A stretch of DNA of 64,000 nt. Source: an uncultured Alphaproteobacteria bacterium (lineage in GTDB: Bacteria > Pseudomonadota > Alphaproteobacteria > HIMB59 > GCA-002718135). The notes under the pieces were generated by a model. It saw only the letters and a program-made list of their open reading frames with translations. It was not told the DNA's origin and did not search any database. The DNA lies in NCBI GenBank assembly GCA_902585605.1, contig CACIED010000003.1, positions 40,086 to 104,085 on the forward strand, read 5' to 3'. The position numbers and the translations under genes are program-made. Positions 42,635-51,299 of the stretch are shown piece after piece (positions within the stretch are counted from its first letter, which is position 1; each line of letters starts with the position of its first letter).

Positions 42635-44176
42635 ATGGGAACTTCATTTGAAAATTTAAATAATGAAATTAAAAAATTTAATGATGTCTTAAACACCATG
42701 AATATTTTGATTTGGGATTCTAGAACTAAAATGCCAAAAAAGGGGGCATCTGGAAGAGGTTCACAGATAGGAAGTCTTACATCTGTAGCTAGAGAAATAT
42801 TACTATCTTCAAAAATGAGAAAATTATTTGATGAATCTGATAATGAAACTCATAATTTAAATGATGATACTTTTGAAAGAAAAACACTTAAACATTTAGG
42901 TGAGGCTATTGAGTATCATGATAAAATACCAGAAAAAATTCAAGTTAGAAAAGCTGAAATTGAACCTTTAGCCCATAATGCTTGGGCTGAAGCAAGAGAA
43001 AAAAAAGATTTTAGCATTTTTAAACCACTCTTACAGGAGCAAGTTGATATAGCAATTGAGCAAGCTCACTGTATCGGTTTTAAAGAGCATCCATACGATG
43101 CATTGATGCAAAGATTTGAACCAGGTGAGTCTGTAAAATCACTTAAAAAATTATTTGATGTATTAAAGTCAGGCCTTGGAGAAATACTTAAAGAAACCTC
43201 AAAAGTAGAAAAACCAAATAAAAGTTTTTTATATAAAAATTATCCTGTAGAAAAACAAATTGAGTTCTCTACAAAAATTGCAAGTAAGTTTGGATATGAT
43301 TTTGACAGGGGAAGATTAGATAGCACTGTTCATCCTTTCGAAATTTCTTTTACTAGAGACGATGTAAGAATTACCACAAGATATTATGAAGATTTTATAA
43401 ATCCATCTTTATTTGGTACTTTACATGAAGCAGGTCACGGAATTTATGAACAAAATATTAATGAAAAATACACTCGCTCAGCAATGACAACAGATTTTTT
43501 AAGCTTTTATGCTGTTGGTGGAGTTAGTTTTGGAGCTCACGAGTCTCAGTCAAGATTATATGAAAATCATATTGGTAGAAGTAAAATTTTTTGGGAAAAC
43601 CACTTTGGTGATTTAAAAGATTGCTTTCCGGAAGCATTAAAAAATGTTTCTGCTGAAGACTTTTTTAGAGCAGTAAATGTAGTTGAACCAAGTCTTATAA
43701 GAGTAGAGTCTGATGAATCTACGTACGATTTTCATATCATGTTAAGAGTTGATATAGAAAGTATGCTAATTGATAAAAGTTTAAAAGTAGCAGATTTACC
43801 AACTGTTTGGAATGAACAAATAAAACAATATTTAGATCTCGAAGTACCTGATGACAGTCAAGGTGTCTTACAAGATATTCATTGGTCAGGTGGTCAATTT
43901 GGAACTTTTTGTAATTATACAATTGGAAATGTAATGGCTGCTCAGCTAATGGAAACAATGAAAAAAACAAACCCAGAAATACAAAATGATATTAATCAAG
44001 CTAATTATGAGCCACTACTCAATTGGTTAACATCAAACATTCATACTCATGGAAGACGATACACAAGAAACGAATTATTAGAAAGGTCTACTGGAGAAAC
44101 TCTAAATCCTTTACCTTATATAAATTATCTTAAAGGCAAGGCCAGCCAAGTTTATGGAGTAAAATTTAATGATTAA
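42635..44176 (+). CDS. M32-family metallocarboxypeptidase (Taq carboxypeptidase type)
   Basis: 513-residue zinc carboxypeptidase that trims C-terminal amino acids from peptides in the cytosol. The HEXXH motif appears as LHEAGHGIYEQN near residue 265, with the downstream ligand Glu in FGAHESQSRLYEN. HPFEISFTRDDVRITTRY, the family's DVRITTR-type element, and VEPSLIRVESDESTYDFHI are also conserved. No signal peptide. First gene of the plus-strand operon; it overlaps the aminotransferase by eight bases. It fits processing of peptides imported by the SBP systems. Confidence 0.93.
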   Translation: MGTSFENLNNEIKKFNDVLNTMNILIWDSRTKMPKKGASGRGSQIGSLTSVAREILLSSKMRKLFDESDNETHNLNDDTFERKTLKHLGEAIEYHDKIPEKIQVRKAEIEPLAHNAWAEAREKKDFSIFKPLLQEQVDIAIEQAHCIGFKEHPYDALMQRFEPGESVKSLKKLFDVLKSGLGEILKETSKVEKPNKSFLYKNYPVEKQIEFSTKIASKFGYDFDRGRLDSTVHPFEISFTRDDVRITTRYYEDFINPSLFGTLHEAGHGIYEQNINEKYTRSAMTTDFLSFYAVGGVSFGAHESQSRLYENHIGRSKIFWENHFGDLKDCFPEALKNVSAEDFFRAVNVVEPSLIRVESDESTYDFHIMLRVDIESMLIDKSLKVADLPTVWNEQIKQYLDLEVPDDSQGVLQDIHWSGGQFGTFCNYTIGNVMAAQLMETMKKTNPEIQNDINQANYEPLLNWLTSNIHTHGRRYTRNELLERSTGETLNPLPYINYLKGKASQVYGVKFND

Positions 44177-45332
44177 GAAAAATTTTGTCGCTTCAAGAAT
44201 TAAAGATCATAAATCTAATATTGTAACAAAAATGTGGAATATTCAACAAAAATTAGATGATGTAATTGCAATGGGAAGAGGTGATACTGATTTAGATACA
44301 CCAAGACATATCATAGATGCAGGTATAAATGCTCTAAACAATGGAGCAACACATTATACACATCCTATGGGTATGCCAGAATTAAGAAATGAAATTTGTA
44401 ACGATATATTAAAGAACGGCGGAGCAAAATATAACGATGACGAAATAGTTGTTACAGCTGGAGGTCAGGAAGCAATGTTTGCAATTGCTTTAGGTATATT
44501 AAATGCTGGTGATGAAATGATTGCTGTAGCTCCTGGCTACAATCCATATTTTCAGGCAGCTGAATTAGCAGAAGCGAAGCCAGTTATGGTTAAGACTTAT
44601 ATTGATAATAATTTTGCAATGACTGCTGAAGCTGTTGAACCTTTAATAACTGATAAAACAAAAATTATGGTTATTATCAATCCTTGCAATCCAACTGGTG
44701 CAGTTACACCTTATGAAGAAGTACTTAAATTATCACAATTAGCAATAAAACATGATCTTATAGTAATATCTGATGAGATTTATTCTCGTCTTACTTTTGG
44801 AAATCATACAGCACAACCTGTTGCAGCCTTACCAGAAATGTTTGAAAGAACTATAACTTTAAATGGATTTTCAAAATCATATTGTATGACCGGATGGAGA
44901 GTAGGATATTTTGCTGCACCAAAAAATTTGATAACTCATTTAGGTGAGATTCATCATGGATTTGCAATATGCGCTCCTGCAGTTAGTCAACATGCAGCTC
45001 TTGCAGCTCTACAGGGTTCTCAGGATTGCGTAAAAGAAATGCAGCAAATCATGCAGGAAAGATGTGAAATATTATGCAATGGACTTGATGAAATTAATAT
45101 ACCTTATTCAGAACCACAAGGAGGATATTACGTATATGCCAATGTTTCAAAAACAGGCATGAATGCTACAGATTTTTGTCTGAAATTATTGGAAGAGGGA
45201 AAAGTTATAATATACCCTGGAGGTTTATATGGTGATCACTGTGATGATTTTGTAAGATTTTCTCTAACTCAACCAGCAAATAAAATTAAAGAAGCAGTAT
45301 CCAGAATAAAAAAAGTTGTATCAACAATATGA
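44169..45332 (+). CDS. PLP-dependent class I/II aminotransferase
   Basis: 387-residue fold-type I aminotransferase, paralogous to the one at 36092-37249. IAMGRGDTDLDTPRHIIDAG near residue 35, INPCNPTGAV, VISDEIYSRLTF, the PLP lysine in LNGFSKSYCMTGWRVGY, and GGYYVYANVS. It overlaps the M32 carboxypeptidase by eight bases and the VOC gene by four, so products of peptide cleavage may pass directly to transamination. Substrate unknown. Confidence 0.92.
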   Translation: MIKKNFVASRIKDHKSNIVTKMWNIQQKLDDVIAMGRGDTDLDTPRHIIDAGINALNNGATHYTHPMGMPELRNEICNDILKNGGAKYNDDEIVVTAGGQEAMFAIALGILNAGDEMIAVAPGYNPYFQAAELAEAKPVMVKTYIDNNFAMTAEAVEPLITDKTKIMVIINPCNPTGAVTPYEEVLKLSQLAIKHDLIVISDEIYSRLTFGNHTAQPVAALPEMFERTITLNGFSKSYCMTGWRVGYFAAPKNLITHLGEIHHGFAICAPAVSQHAALAALQGSQDCVKEMQQIMQERCEILCNGLDEINIPYSEPQGGYYVYANVSKTGMNATDFCLKLLEEGKVIIYPGGLYGDHCDDFVRFSLTQPANKIKEAVSRIKKVVSTI

Positions 45333-45811
45333 ATGCCAAATTAAAAAATGAGGTTTTAGAAATAAAACACATGGCATTTGCTGTAGAAGATATTGAACAA
45401 TCACTAAAGTATTATAAAAAATTTATGGGTGTATCAAATGATATAGAAATTCAAGATATGCCAAAATCACGTACAAGAGTTGCTGTTTTTAATATTGGAG
45501 ATATAGAATATCAACTCTGTCAATCACAAGATCCTGATGGAAGATTTAATAAATGGATAAAAGAAAGAGGAAGAGGTGGCTTGCACCATATTTGTTACGT
45601 AGTTAAAAATTTAGATGAGTCCATAAAGGTAATGACAGACGAAGGTGCTACTCTTAGGGAATGTAAGGCATGTAAAGTAGTTGGAAATCATCCTCACCCT
45701 GAAGGTTTTATTGCATTTTTAGATAATGAGGTTGATAATATTGAAGTAGAATTAATGCAAGTTTACACAGACCAAGAATTAGAAAAATATAAATCTTATC
45801 AAGGAATATAA
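45329..45811 (+). CDS. VOC-family protein, methylmalonyl-CoA epimerase/glyoxalase-like
   Basis: 160 residues; paralog of the protein at 16417-16908, with the same ligand pattern: His in IKHMAFAVED, His in LHHICYVV, Glu in EVELMQVYTD, and the shared CKACKVVGNHPHPEGF. Both copies thus belong to one subfamily, apparently specialised in these catabolic operons. It overlaps the aminotransferase by four bases. A role in epimerising or isomerising a small acid or amino acid derivative is inferred only from family chemistry. Confidence 0.82.
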   Translation: MNAKLKNEVLEIKHMAFAVEDIEQSLKYYKKFMGVSNDIEIQDMPKSRTRVAVFNIGDIEYQLCQSQDPDGRFNKWIKERGRGGLHHICYVVKNLDESIKVMTDEGATLRECKACKVVGNHPHPEGFIAFLDNEVDNIEVELMQVYTDQELEKYKSYQGI

Positions 45812-45813
45812 AT

Positions 45814-46698
45814 ATTAAATCAATTTATATCACGGGCGCTGGAGGCTTTTTAGGATCTGAATTAGTAAATGGACTTTCATTATTAAATTATCATATTTAT
45901 GCAAATGATATAAATTTCTCTTATAAAATAAATAAAAATAAAAAAATAATTCTTCTTAAAGAAAACTTATTATCTAACAAACACAAGATTAATATTAACA
46001 ATTGTGACATTTTTATTCATGCATGTGCGTTGACTAAAACATATAAAGATAAAAATAAAAACTTATTTAAAGTTAATACGAAATTGACTAGGAAAGCATT
46101 AATTTTAGCTAAGCAACTTAATTGTAAAAATTTTTTTTTTATAAGCTCAACTTCTGTTTATAGAAAATTCTCAAAATACAAATATAATGAAAAATCAAAA
46201 ACTTCTGCACAAGATAGTTATTCAAAATCAAAATTAAAAGGTGAAAAAATATCAAAAGATTTTTGTAACAAACATAAGATTAAACTTACTATATTGAGAA
46301 TAGGTAATATTTATAGTGGTCATGAGAAAATAAAATGGAGTAGATTAAATGTATCACAAATTCAGAAATGGATTAATGATAACAAAAAAAATAAAATCTT
46401 AAAAACAAGTAATTTTGATACCTTAAGAGATTGGACATATGTTAAAGATATACCCAAAGCTTTAAATAGCATAATTATAAATAATCAAAATTTTAAGTTA
46501 CTCAATTTAGTATCTCCTTATTGTTATAAAGATATCTATTTAATGAAAAAAATATCTAAAAATAATAAACTAATTAATTCATTAGAAAATAATAATAATA
46601 ATGCGAGTTATTCAATTTATATTGATAAAATATTATTTAAAAAATGGACTACTTTTCAAAGAGCATTTAACTTAATTAAAAATTATGAAAACTTATAA
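45814..46698 (+). CDS. NAD-dependent sugar epimerase/dehydratase-family protein with a probable ATT start
   Basis: 294 residues of the extended SDR (GalE/RfaD-like) family. The NAD motif SIYITGAGGFLGSELV lies at the very N terminus, followed by IFIHACALT, FFFISSTSVYRK with the catalytic Ser/Thr, and YSKSKLKGEKI (Tyr-xxx-Lys). An ATG or GTG is not available before this motif: the only upstream codons after the in-frame stop at 45790 are non-start ones, except ATT (45814) or ATA. ATT at 45814 has AAGGA eight bases upstream, so I place the start there. A start at TTG 46030 would delete the NAD site. It overlaps the next gene by 14 bases. Confidence 0.75.
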   Translation: MKSIYITGAGGFLGSELVNGLSLLNYHIYANDINFSYKINKNKKIILLKENLLSNKHKININNCDIFIHACALTKTYKDKNKNLFKVNTKLTRKALILAKQLNCKNFFFISSTSVYRKFSKYKYNEKSKTSAQDSYSKSKLKGEKISKDFCNKHKIKLTILRIGNIYSGHEKIKWSRLNVSQIQKWINDNKKNKILKTSNFDTLRDWTYVKDIPKALNSIIINNQNFKLLNLVSPYCYKDIYLMKKISKNNKLINSLENNNNNASYSIYIDKILFKKWTTFQRAFNLIKNYENL

Positions 46699-47686
46699 GG
46701 TGGTATTAGTTGGCTACGGCCCAAGAGGTAAAATTTGGTCTAAAATTTTAAAAAAAAACAAAAATGTGAAGTTGGTTGCAATATGTGACATCAATTTAAA
46801 AACCAAAAATAAAGACTCAAAGAAAATTCCTTTTTACTTAAAGATTGAAAATGCCATTTTTGAAAATAATCCAGATTTTATTGTATTATCAACACCTCCA
46901 GCATCAAGAATGAAAGATTTAAAAGTTTGCGCAAAATATAAATTGCCTGTTTTAGTTGAAAAGCCACTTGCTGTTAATATTAATGAGGCAAAAAAATTAG
47001 TGAGATTTATGAACCGAAATAAATTATTAATGATGGTCGGTTTAAATTTTCGATATCTTCCTTCAACAATTGAAAAAATAAAATTAATTAAATTAAATAA
47101 AGTCGGAAAACCAAATTTTGCAAGATTTGTTTATGAGAGATGGCGAGATGGAAAGCTTATGCGATTAAATAAATACCCTCTTTTAATGGATCAACCAATG
47201 CTTTGGGAGCAATCAATTCATCATTTTGATTTAATACGATATGTATACAATTCAGAAATAAAAAGCGTATATGCTACGACGTCAAATCCACCTTGGTCAA
47301 TGTATAAAGATGATACAAATGTTAATGCAATACTCGAATTAAAAAATAAAATAATAATAAATTACGTAGGTAATTGGCAGAGTAATTCTAAGTCATTAAA
47401 TTTTGAGTGGAGAACTGATTGTGAAAATGGAATAATAATTCAAAAAAAACAATTTGAAGACTTATATTACAGACATTTCAAATCTAAAGTAGAAAAAAAA
47501 ATCAAACTTAAAAAAATAAAAATGTGGTTCGACGATGCTAATCTATTATTAAATGATTTTTTAGACTCTCTTCGAAAGAAAAAGGATATTTACAAAATAA
47601 ACTCTGATCATTTAAAATCATTAGCTGTAGTAGATGCTTGTATAAAATCTTCTAAAACTGGAAAAAAAGTAAGGATACTAAGCTAA
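46685..47686 (+). CDS. Gfo/Idh/MocA-family oxidoreductase
   Basis: 333 residues. N-terminal Rossmann motif VVLVGYGPRGKIWSKIL, then STPPASRMKDL and VLVEKPLAVNI (EKP), and the substrate-side segment PMLWEQSIHHFDLIRYVY with His in the active-site position. An NAD(P)-dependent dehydrogenase of a sugar- or polyol-type substrate. It follows the epimerase with a 14-base overlap, suggesting a shared pathway on sugar-like carbonyls. The last gene before the system 3 transporter, whose regulatory region lies in the next 136 bases. Confidence 0.87.
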   Translation: MKTYKVVLVGYGPRGKIWSKILKKNKNVKLVAICDINLKTKNKDSKKIPFYLKIENAIFENNPDFIVLSTPPASRMKDLKVCAKYKLPVLVEKPLAVNINEAKKLVRFMNRNKLLMMVGLNFRYLPSTIEKIKLIKLNKVGKPNFARFVYERWRDGKLMRLNKYPLLMDQPMLWEQSIHHFDLIRYVYNSEIKSVYATTSNPPWSMYKDDTNVNAILELKNKIIINYVGNWQSNSKSLNFEWRTDCENGIIIQKKQFEDLYYRHFKSKVEKKIKLKKIKMWFDDANLLLNDFLDSLRKKKDIYKINSDHLKSLAVVDACIKSSKTGKKVRILS

Positions 47687-47725
47687 TAATTATTAATAAT
47701 TTTTTGCAATACTATTAAATAATAC

Positions 47726-47753
47726 ATGACATATAGTCATCACTGATATGACT
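47726..47753. promoter_or_regulatory. Inverted-repeat cluster upstream of the third transporter, candidate operator
   Basis: Three half-sites occur in 28 bases: ATGAC (47726-47730), GTCAT (47736-47740) and ATGAC (47748-47752). The first two form the perfect ATGAC-ATATA-GTCAT palindrome; the last two form AGTCAT-N7-ATGACT (47735-47753). They lie 70-97 bases before the SBP start at 47823. The pattern suggests a dimeric regulator site with a shared half-site; the regulator is unknown. Confidence 0.45.
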
Positions 47754-47822
47754 TATTTACTATTTCAAATATTCTAAATTTCTTTTATTCCTTCATTAAT
47801 CATATTTTCTAATGGAGGTTGT

Positions 47823-49382
47823 ATGAAAAAATTAATAACTGGGGTAGCAGTTGTATTTGGTTTGATATTCCCATCAACTTTTACAATAGCCGCTCCACCA
47901 GACGATACTTTCGTTGTTGGATTGCCGACAGATACAATCGGTTTGGAACCTGCCCAAATTAGTTCAAGACATACTGCGAATATAATGAAGCATATTTTTG
48001 GACAACTATATTCAGTTTCTGAAACAGGTTCAATCGATCCTAACTTAGCTGAGAGTTATAAAATTTCTGATGATGGAAAAGAATATACATTTACATTAAA
48101 GGAAGGTTTAACTTGTCACGATGGTGAGGCGCTAACAGCAGAAGATGCTGCATATTCATTTAATAGAGTAGCAGATGAAGATCTTGCGTTTACTGGTAAC
48201 TCAGCAGGTTTCGTTTATAAATCTATAGACTTTAAAGAAGCTAGAGCAGATAGTGAAAGAGAAGTTACTATTGTTCTGGGTGGACCTAATCATATTGCTT
48301 TAGGTTTAATTGCAGAAGTTTATGTACACTGTAAAGATTCTTATGAAAAAATGTCTAAAGATGAAGCAGCGTCAAACCCAATTGGTTCCGGACCTTATGA
48401 ATTTGTTAAATGGGATAAAGGTAGTCAGATTGTTTTAAAGAAAGCAGCTAATCCACCTATACCAACAAATTTTGAAAATGTTATTTGGAGAGTTATTCCT
48501 GAAGCATCTACAAGAACTGCAGAATTAATTGCAGGAAATGTAGATATGATAACTAATGCATCACCTGATCAGGTAGAAGCAATTGATGCTTCTAGCACAG
48601 CAAAAGTTGCTAAGGTACAGGGAACTAGAAGAATGTATGTTGGTTTTCATCAGGGACCAGAATTTGCAGTTACTCCTGGAGGAGCAGCAATTCAAAAACC
48701 AGAAGTTAGAAGAGCTTTACAATATGCTGTCAACGTTCCAGCAATTTGTGAAAATCTTTTAAATGCTCCTTGTACAAGAATGACTGGTATTGTTAATCCT
48801 AACAATGCACATCCAAATCTAGAACCTTATCCGTATGATCCAGAAATAGCTGAGTATCTATTAGATCAAGCTGGATATCCTAGAGATGCAAATGGAGTAA
48901 GATTTGAAATTACTTTACAAGCAGGTGAGGGAAGATACTTAAATGACAAAAATGTTGTTTTAGCTATTTGCCAATACTTGGATGATGTTGGAGTAAAAAC
49001 AAATTGTGAAATATTAGACTGGTCAGCTGTTTACATACCTCTTATTAAAGAGAAAAAAGCCGGTCCTATGTATTTCATTGGTTCAGGTGGAGCAACTTGG
49101 AGTCCGCTATATGATATGGCAGATTTATCAGCTCCTGACTCAGGTCCAAACTATACGAAATGGATGAATGAGGAATGGTTTAAAGGATGGAAAGTTATCA
49201 ATAATACTAATGACGAATATATTATTCGTAGAGAAATTGATAGAATGCTTGAAGTCTTTTACAATGAAGGACCATGGTTACATCTATATTTCCAACCTGA
49301 CTTCTATGGTGTGAGTAACAGAGTAAACTGGAATCCACGTAGAGATGAAAAGGTTGATCTATTTAACGCTACTTTAAAGTAG
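47823..49382 (+). CDS. Peptide-type ABC transporter substrate-binding protein (SBP_bac_5 family), system 3
   Basis: 519-residue periplasmic receptor with signal peptide MKKLITGVAVVFGLIFPSTF..AA and mature start PPDDTFVVGLPTD. Family motifs: YTFTLKEGLTCHDGEALTA, PIGSGPYEFVKW, ASTRTAELIAGNVDMI, VRRALQYAVNVPAIC and PYPYDPEIAEYLLDQAGYP. Cys residues in AICENLLNAPCTR and in ICQYLDDVGVKTNCE may pair. A strong GGAGG precedes the ATG. It starts the system 3 genes, which include two permeases but no ATPase. Ligand unknown. Confidence 0.93.
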   Translation: MKKLITGVAVVFGLIFPSTFTIAAPPDDTFVVGLPTDTIGLEPAQISSRHTANIMKHIFGQLYSVSETGSIDPNLAESYKISDDGKEYTFTLKEGLTCHDGEALTAEDAAYSFNRVADEDLAFTGNSAGFVYKSIDFKEARADSEREVTIVLGGPNHIALGLIAEVYVHCKDSYEKMSKDEAASNPIGSGPYEFVKWDKGSQIVLKKAANPPIPTNFENVIWRVIPEASTRTAELIAGNVDMITNASPDQVEAIDASSTAKVAKVQGTRRMYVGFHQGPEFAVTPGGAAIQKPEVRRALQYAVNVPAICENLLNAPCTRMTGIVNPNNAHPNLEPYPYDPEIAEYLLDQAGYPRDANGVRFEITLQAGEGRYLNDKNVVLAICQYLDDVGVKTNCEILDWSAVYIPLIKEKKAGPMYFIGSGGATWSPLYDMADLSAPDSGPNYTKWMNEEWFKGWKVINNTNDEYIIRREIDRMLEVFYNEGPWLHLYFQPDFYGVSNRVNWNPRRDEKVDLFNATLK

Positions 49383-49392
49383 TTTATAATTA

Positions 49393-49427
49393 ATGTTGGC
49401 TCCAATTTGGAGCCAACATCATTTTTT
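49393..49427 (+). terminator. Stem-loop with T run between SBP and permease genes, system 3 (attenuator-like)
   Basis: A perfect 12-bp stem (ATGTTGGCTCCA / TGGAGCCAACAT) with loop ATT, followed by CATTTTTT. It starts 10 bases after the SBP stop and ends 10 bases before the permease ATG. The T run makes it terminator-like, so partial read-through would set a high SBP-to-permease ratio. Position and symmetry are seen directly; termination strength is inferred. Confidence 0.75.
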
Positions 49428-49437
49428 AAATAAAAAA

Positions 49438-50412
49438 ATGTTTTTTTATATCTTAAGAAGAATTCCTCAAACAGTCTTAGTTATTTTTGGTGTAACTCTA
49501 GTTACATTTATTGCACTCCAAATAGGAGGTGACCCTACATATTTATTTGTAAGCGAAAGAGCATCACCTGAAGAAATAGAAGAGACCAGAAAAATGCTTG
49601 GATTTGATAAACCTCTTCATATTCAATATTTAATTTATTTATCAAATTTAGTTCAATTAGATTTTGGTGATTCACTTTATTATAGACAGCCTGCACTAAC
49701 AGTCATTCTTGAAACATTACCAGCAACAATTGAGCTAACAATTTTTTCAATGTTGATTGCAATTTTTGGATCAATTCCATTTGGAATTTTAGCAGCAATT
49801 TATCGAGGAAAATGGATTGATGGATCATTAATGGCTATTGCTATGCTTGGACAATCAATACCTAGTTTTTGGCTGGGTATAATGTGTATTCTTTATATTT
49901 CATTAAATGTTAGTTGGCTCCCTATATCGGGACATGTTCCTTTTTTAATGTTAATTTTTCAAGGTGAATTTATTCAAGCATTTAAAAATCTACCTACTAC
50001 AATAACATATTTAATTCTGCCAAGCTTTGCTGTTGCTTTCTACTCAGTTTCTAGAAATGCAAGATTAATTCGGTCTTCAATGTTAGAAGTTTTATCTCAA
50101 GATTATGTTAGGACTGCAAGATCAAAAGGATTATCAGAATACATAGTCATTATGAAACATGCTATGAGAAATGCCTGGCTGCCAGTTGTAACAATTATTG
50201 GTTTAGAATTTGGCTTTGTAATAAGTGGGGTAGTAGTTGTAGAAGTAATTTTTGCATGGCCCGGATTAGGTAGAACAGTTTTTGATGCAATTTCAAATAG
50301 AGATATTCCACTTGTGCAGGCAGCTGTGGTAGTAATATCCTTATTCGTAATAGTAATAAATTTAATCACAGATTTAGTTTATGCAAAACTAGATCCAAGA
50401 ATAAAATTATGA
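49438..50412 (+). CDS. Peptide-type ABC transporter permease (DppB/OppB family), system 3
   Basis: 324-residue inner-membrane permease: MFFYILRRIPQTVLVIFGV, QIGGDPTYLF, coupling loop YVRTARSKGLSEYIVIMKHA, ending KLDPRIKL. I chose the ATG at 49438; the upstream in-frame TTG at 49393 would place codons inside the hairpin and add residues the family lacks. It overlaps the next permease by four bases. It must pair with ATPases encoded elsewhere, most likely OppD/OppF at 31326-33275. Confidence 0.92.
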   Translation: MFFYILRRIPQTVLVIFGVTLVTFIALQIGGDPTYLFVSERASPEEIEETRKMLGFDKPLHIQYLIYLSNLVQLDFGDSLYYRQPALTVILETLPATIELTIFSMLIAIFGSIPFGILAAIYRGKWIDGSLMAIAMLGQSIPSFWLGIMCILYISLNVSWLPISGHVPFLMLIFQGEFIQAFKNLPTTITYLILPSFAVAFYSVSRNARLIRSSMLEVLSQDYVRTARSKGLSEYIVIMKHAMRNAWLPVVTIIGLEFGFVISGVVVVEVIFAWPGLGRTVFDAISNRDIPLVQAAVVVISLFVIVINLITDLVYAKLDPRIKL

Positions 50413-51299
50413 ACAGTAAAAAAACAAATAATCAAAATATAAAAGATTTTTTATTTGCACTTATAAAAAATAAGTGGGCTTTAACATCTATAATTTGGTT
50501 ATTTATAATTATAGCAATCGCAATATTTGCATCACAACTTGCACCTTTTGATCCAAATAAAAATAATATTATGGAAAGGGTAGCTCCTCCACTAACCCTA
50601 GACAAACAAGGAAACATGAAATACTTAATTGGATCTGATGCTTTAGGAAGAGATTCATTTTCAAGACTCATTTTTGGTGCTCAAGTATCTTTAATTGTTG
50701 GTTTTTCAGCCGTACTTGTTGGTGGAATTTTAGGCACAGCTTTAGGTGTTTATGCAGGATATTATGGAAAATGGATAGATGATATAATAATGCGTTTAGC
50801 TGATATACAACTTGCCTTTCCATTTATACTTTTAGCTATTTTATTTCTTGTTGTTTTAGGTGAAGGGTTAATAAATTTAATTATAGTTCTGGGTATAGGT
50901 CAATGGGTTACATATGCAAGAATTGCAAGAGCTCAGACAATTTCTCAAAAGGAAAAAGAGTATGTAGAAGCTGCAAAAGCACTAGGAGTAAATAATTTTA
51001 GCATCATGTTTGGTTCAATACTTCCTAATATTTTTGCTCCTTTAATTGTTATTGCTTCATTTAATGTAGCAAGTGTTATTTTAGCAGAAGCAGCTCTTTC
51101 CTTTTTAGGTCTCGGTGTTCCACCTCAAATTCCAACATGGGGAGCTATGTTGGCAGAGAGTAGAGATCATATATTTGCTAAAAGATGGTGGATGCCTTTC
51201 TTTCCAGGAATGGCAATTTTACTGACTGTTTTAGCATTTAACATTGTTGGGGATTGGTTAAGAGATTACTTAGATCCAAGATTAAAGGAGGTAGAATAA
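50409..51299 (+). CDS. Peptide-type ABC transporter permease (DppC/OppC family), system 3
   Basis: 296-residue inner-membrane permease with LAPFDPNKNNIME, LIGSDALGRDSFSRLIFGAQ, coupling loop YVEAAKALGVNNFSIMFGSI, AALSFLGLGVPPQIPTWG and IVGDWLRDYLDPRLKE. It overlaps the DppB-type gene by four bases. Where an ATPase gene would normally follow, a Gfo/Idh/MocA gene begins instead, at the base of the stop codon. Confidence 0.92.
   Translation: MNSKKTNNQNIKDFLFALIKNKWALTSIIWLFIIIAIAIFASQLAPFDPNKNNIMERVAPPLTLDKQGNMKYLIGSDALGRDSFSRLIFGAQVSLIVGFSAVLVGGILGTALGVYAGYYGKWIDDIIMRLADIQLAFPFILLAILFLVVLGEGLINLIIVLGIGQWVTYARIARAQTISQKEKEYVEAAKALGVNNFSIMFGSILPNIFAPLIVIASFNVASVILAEAALSFLGLGVPPQIPTWGAMLAESRDHIFAKRWWMPFFPGMAILLTVLAFNIVGDWLRDYLDPRLKEVE

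Noticed and set aside
46030..46698. Epimerase gene starting at TTG 46030
   Set aside because: The NAD-binding GxGGxxG motif lies upstream in the same open frame, so this start would make a non-functional fragment.
47690..47712. AT-only palindrome AATTATTAATAATT plus T run as a terminator
   Set aside because: The stem has no G-C pair, so it would be too unstable; such palindromes are common in this composition.
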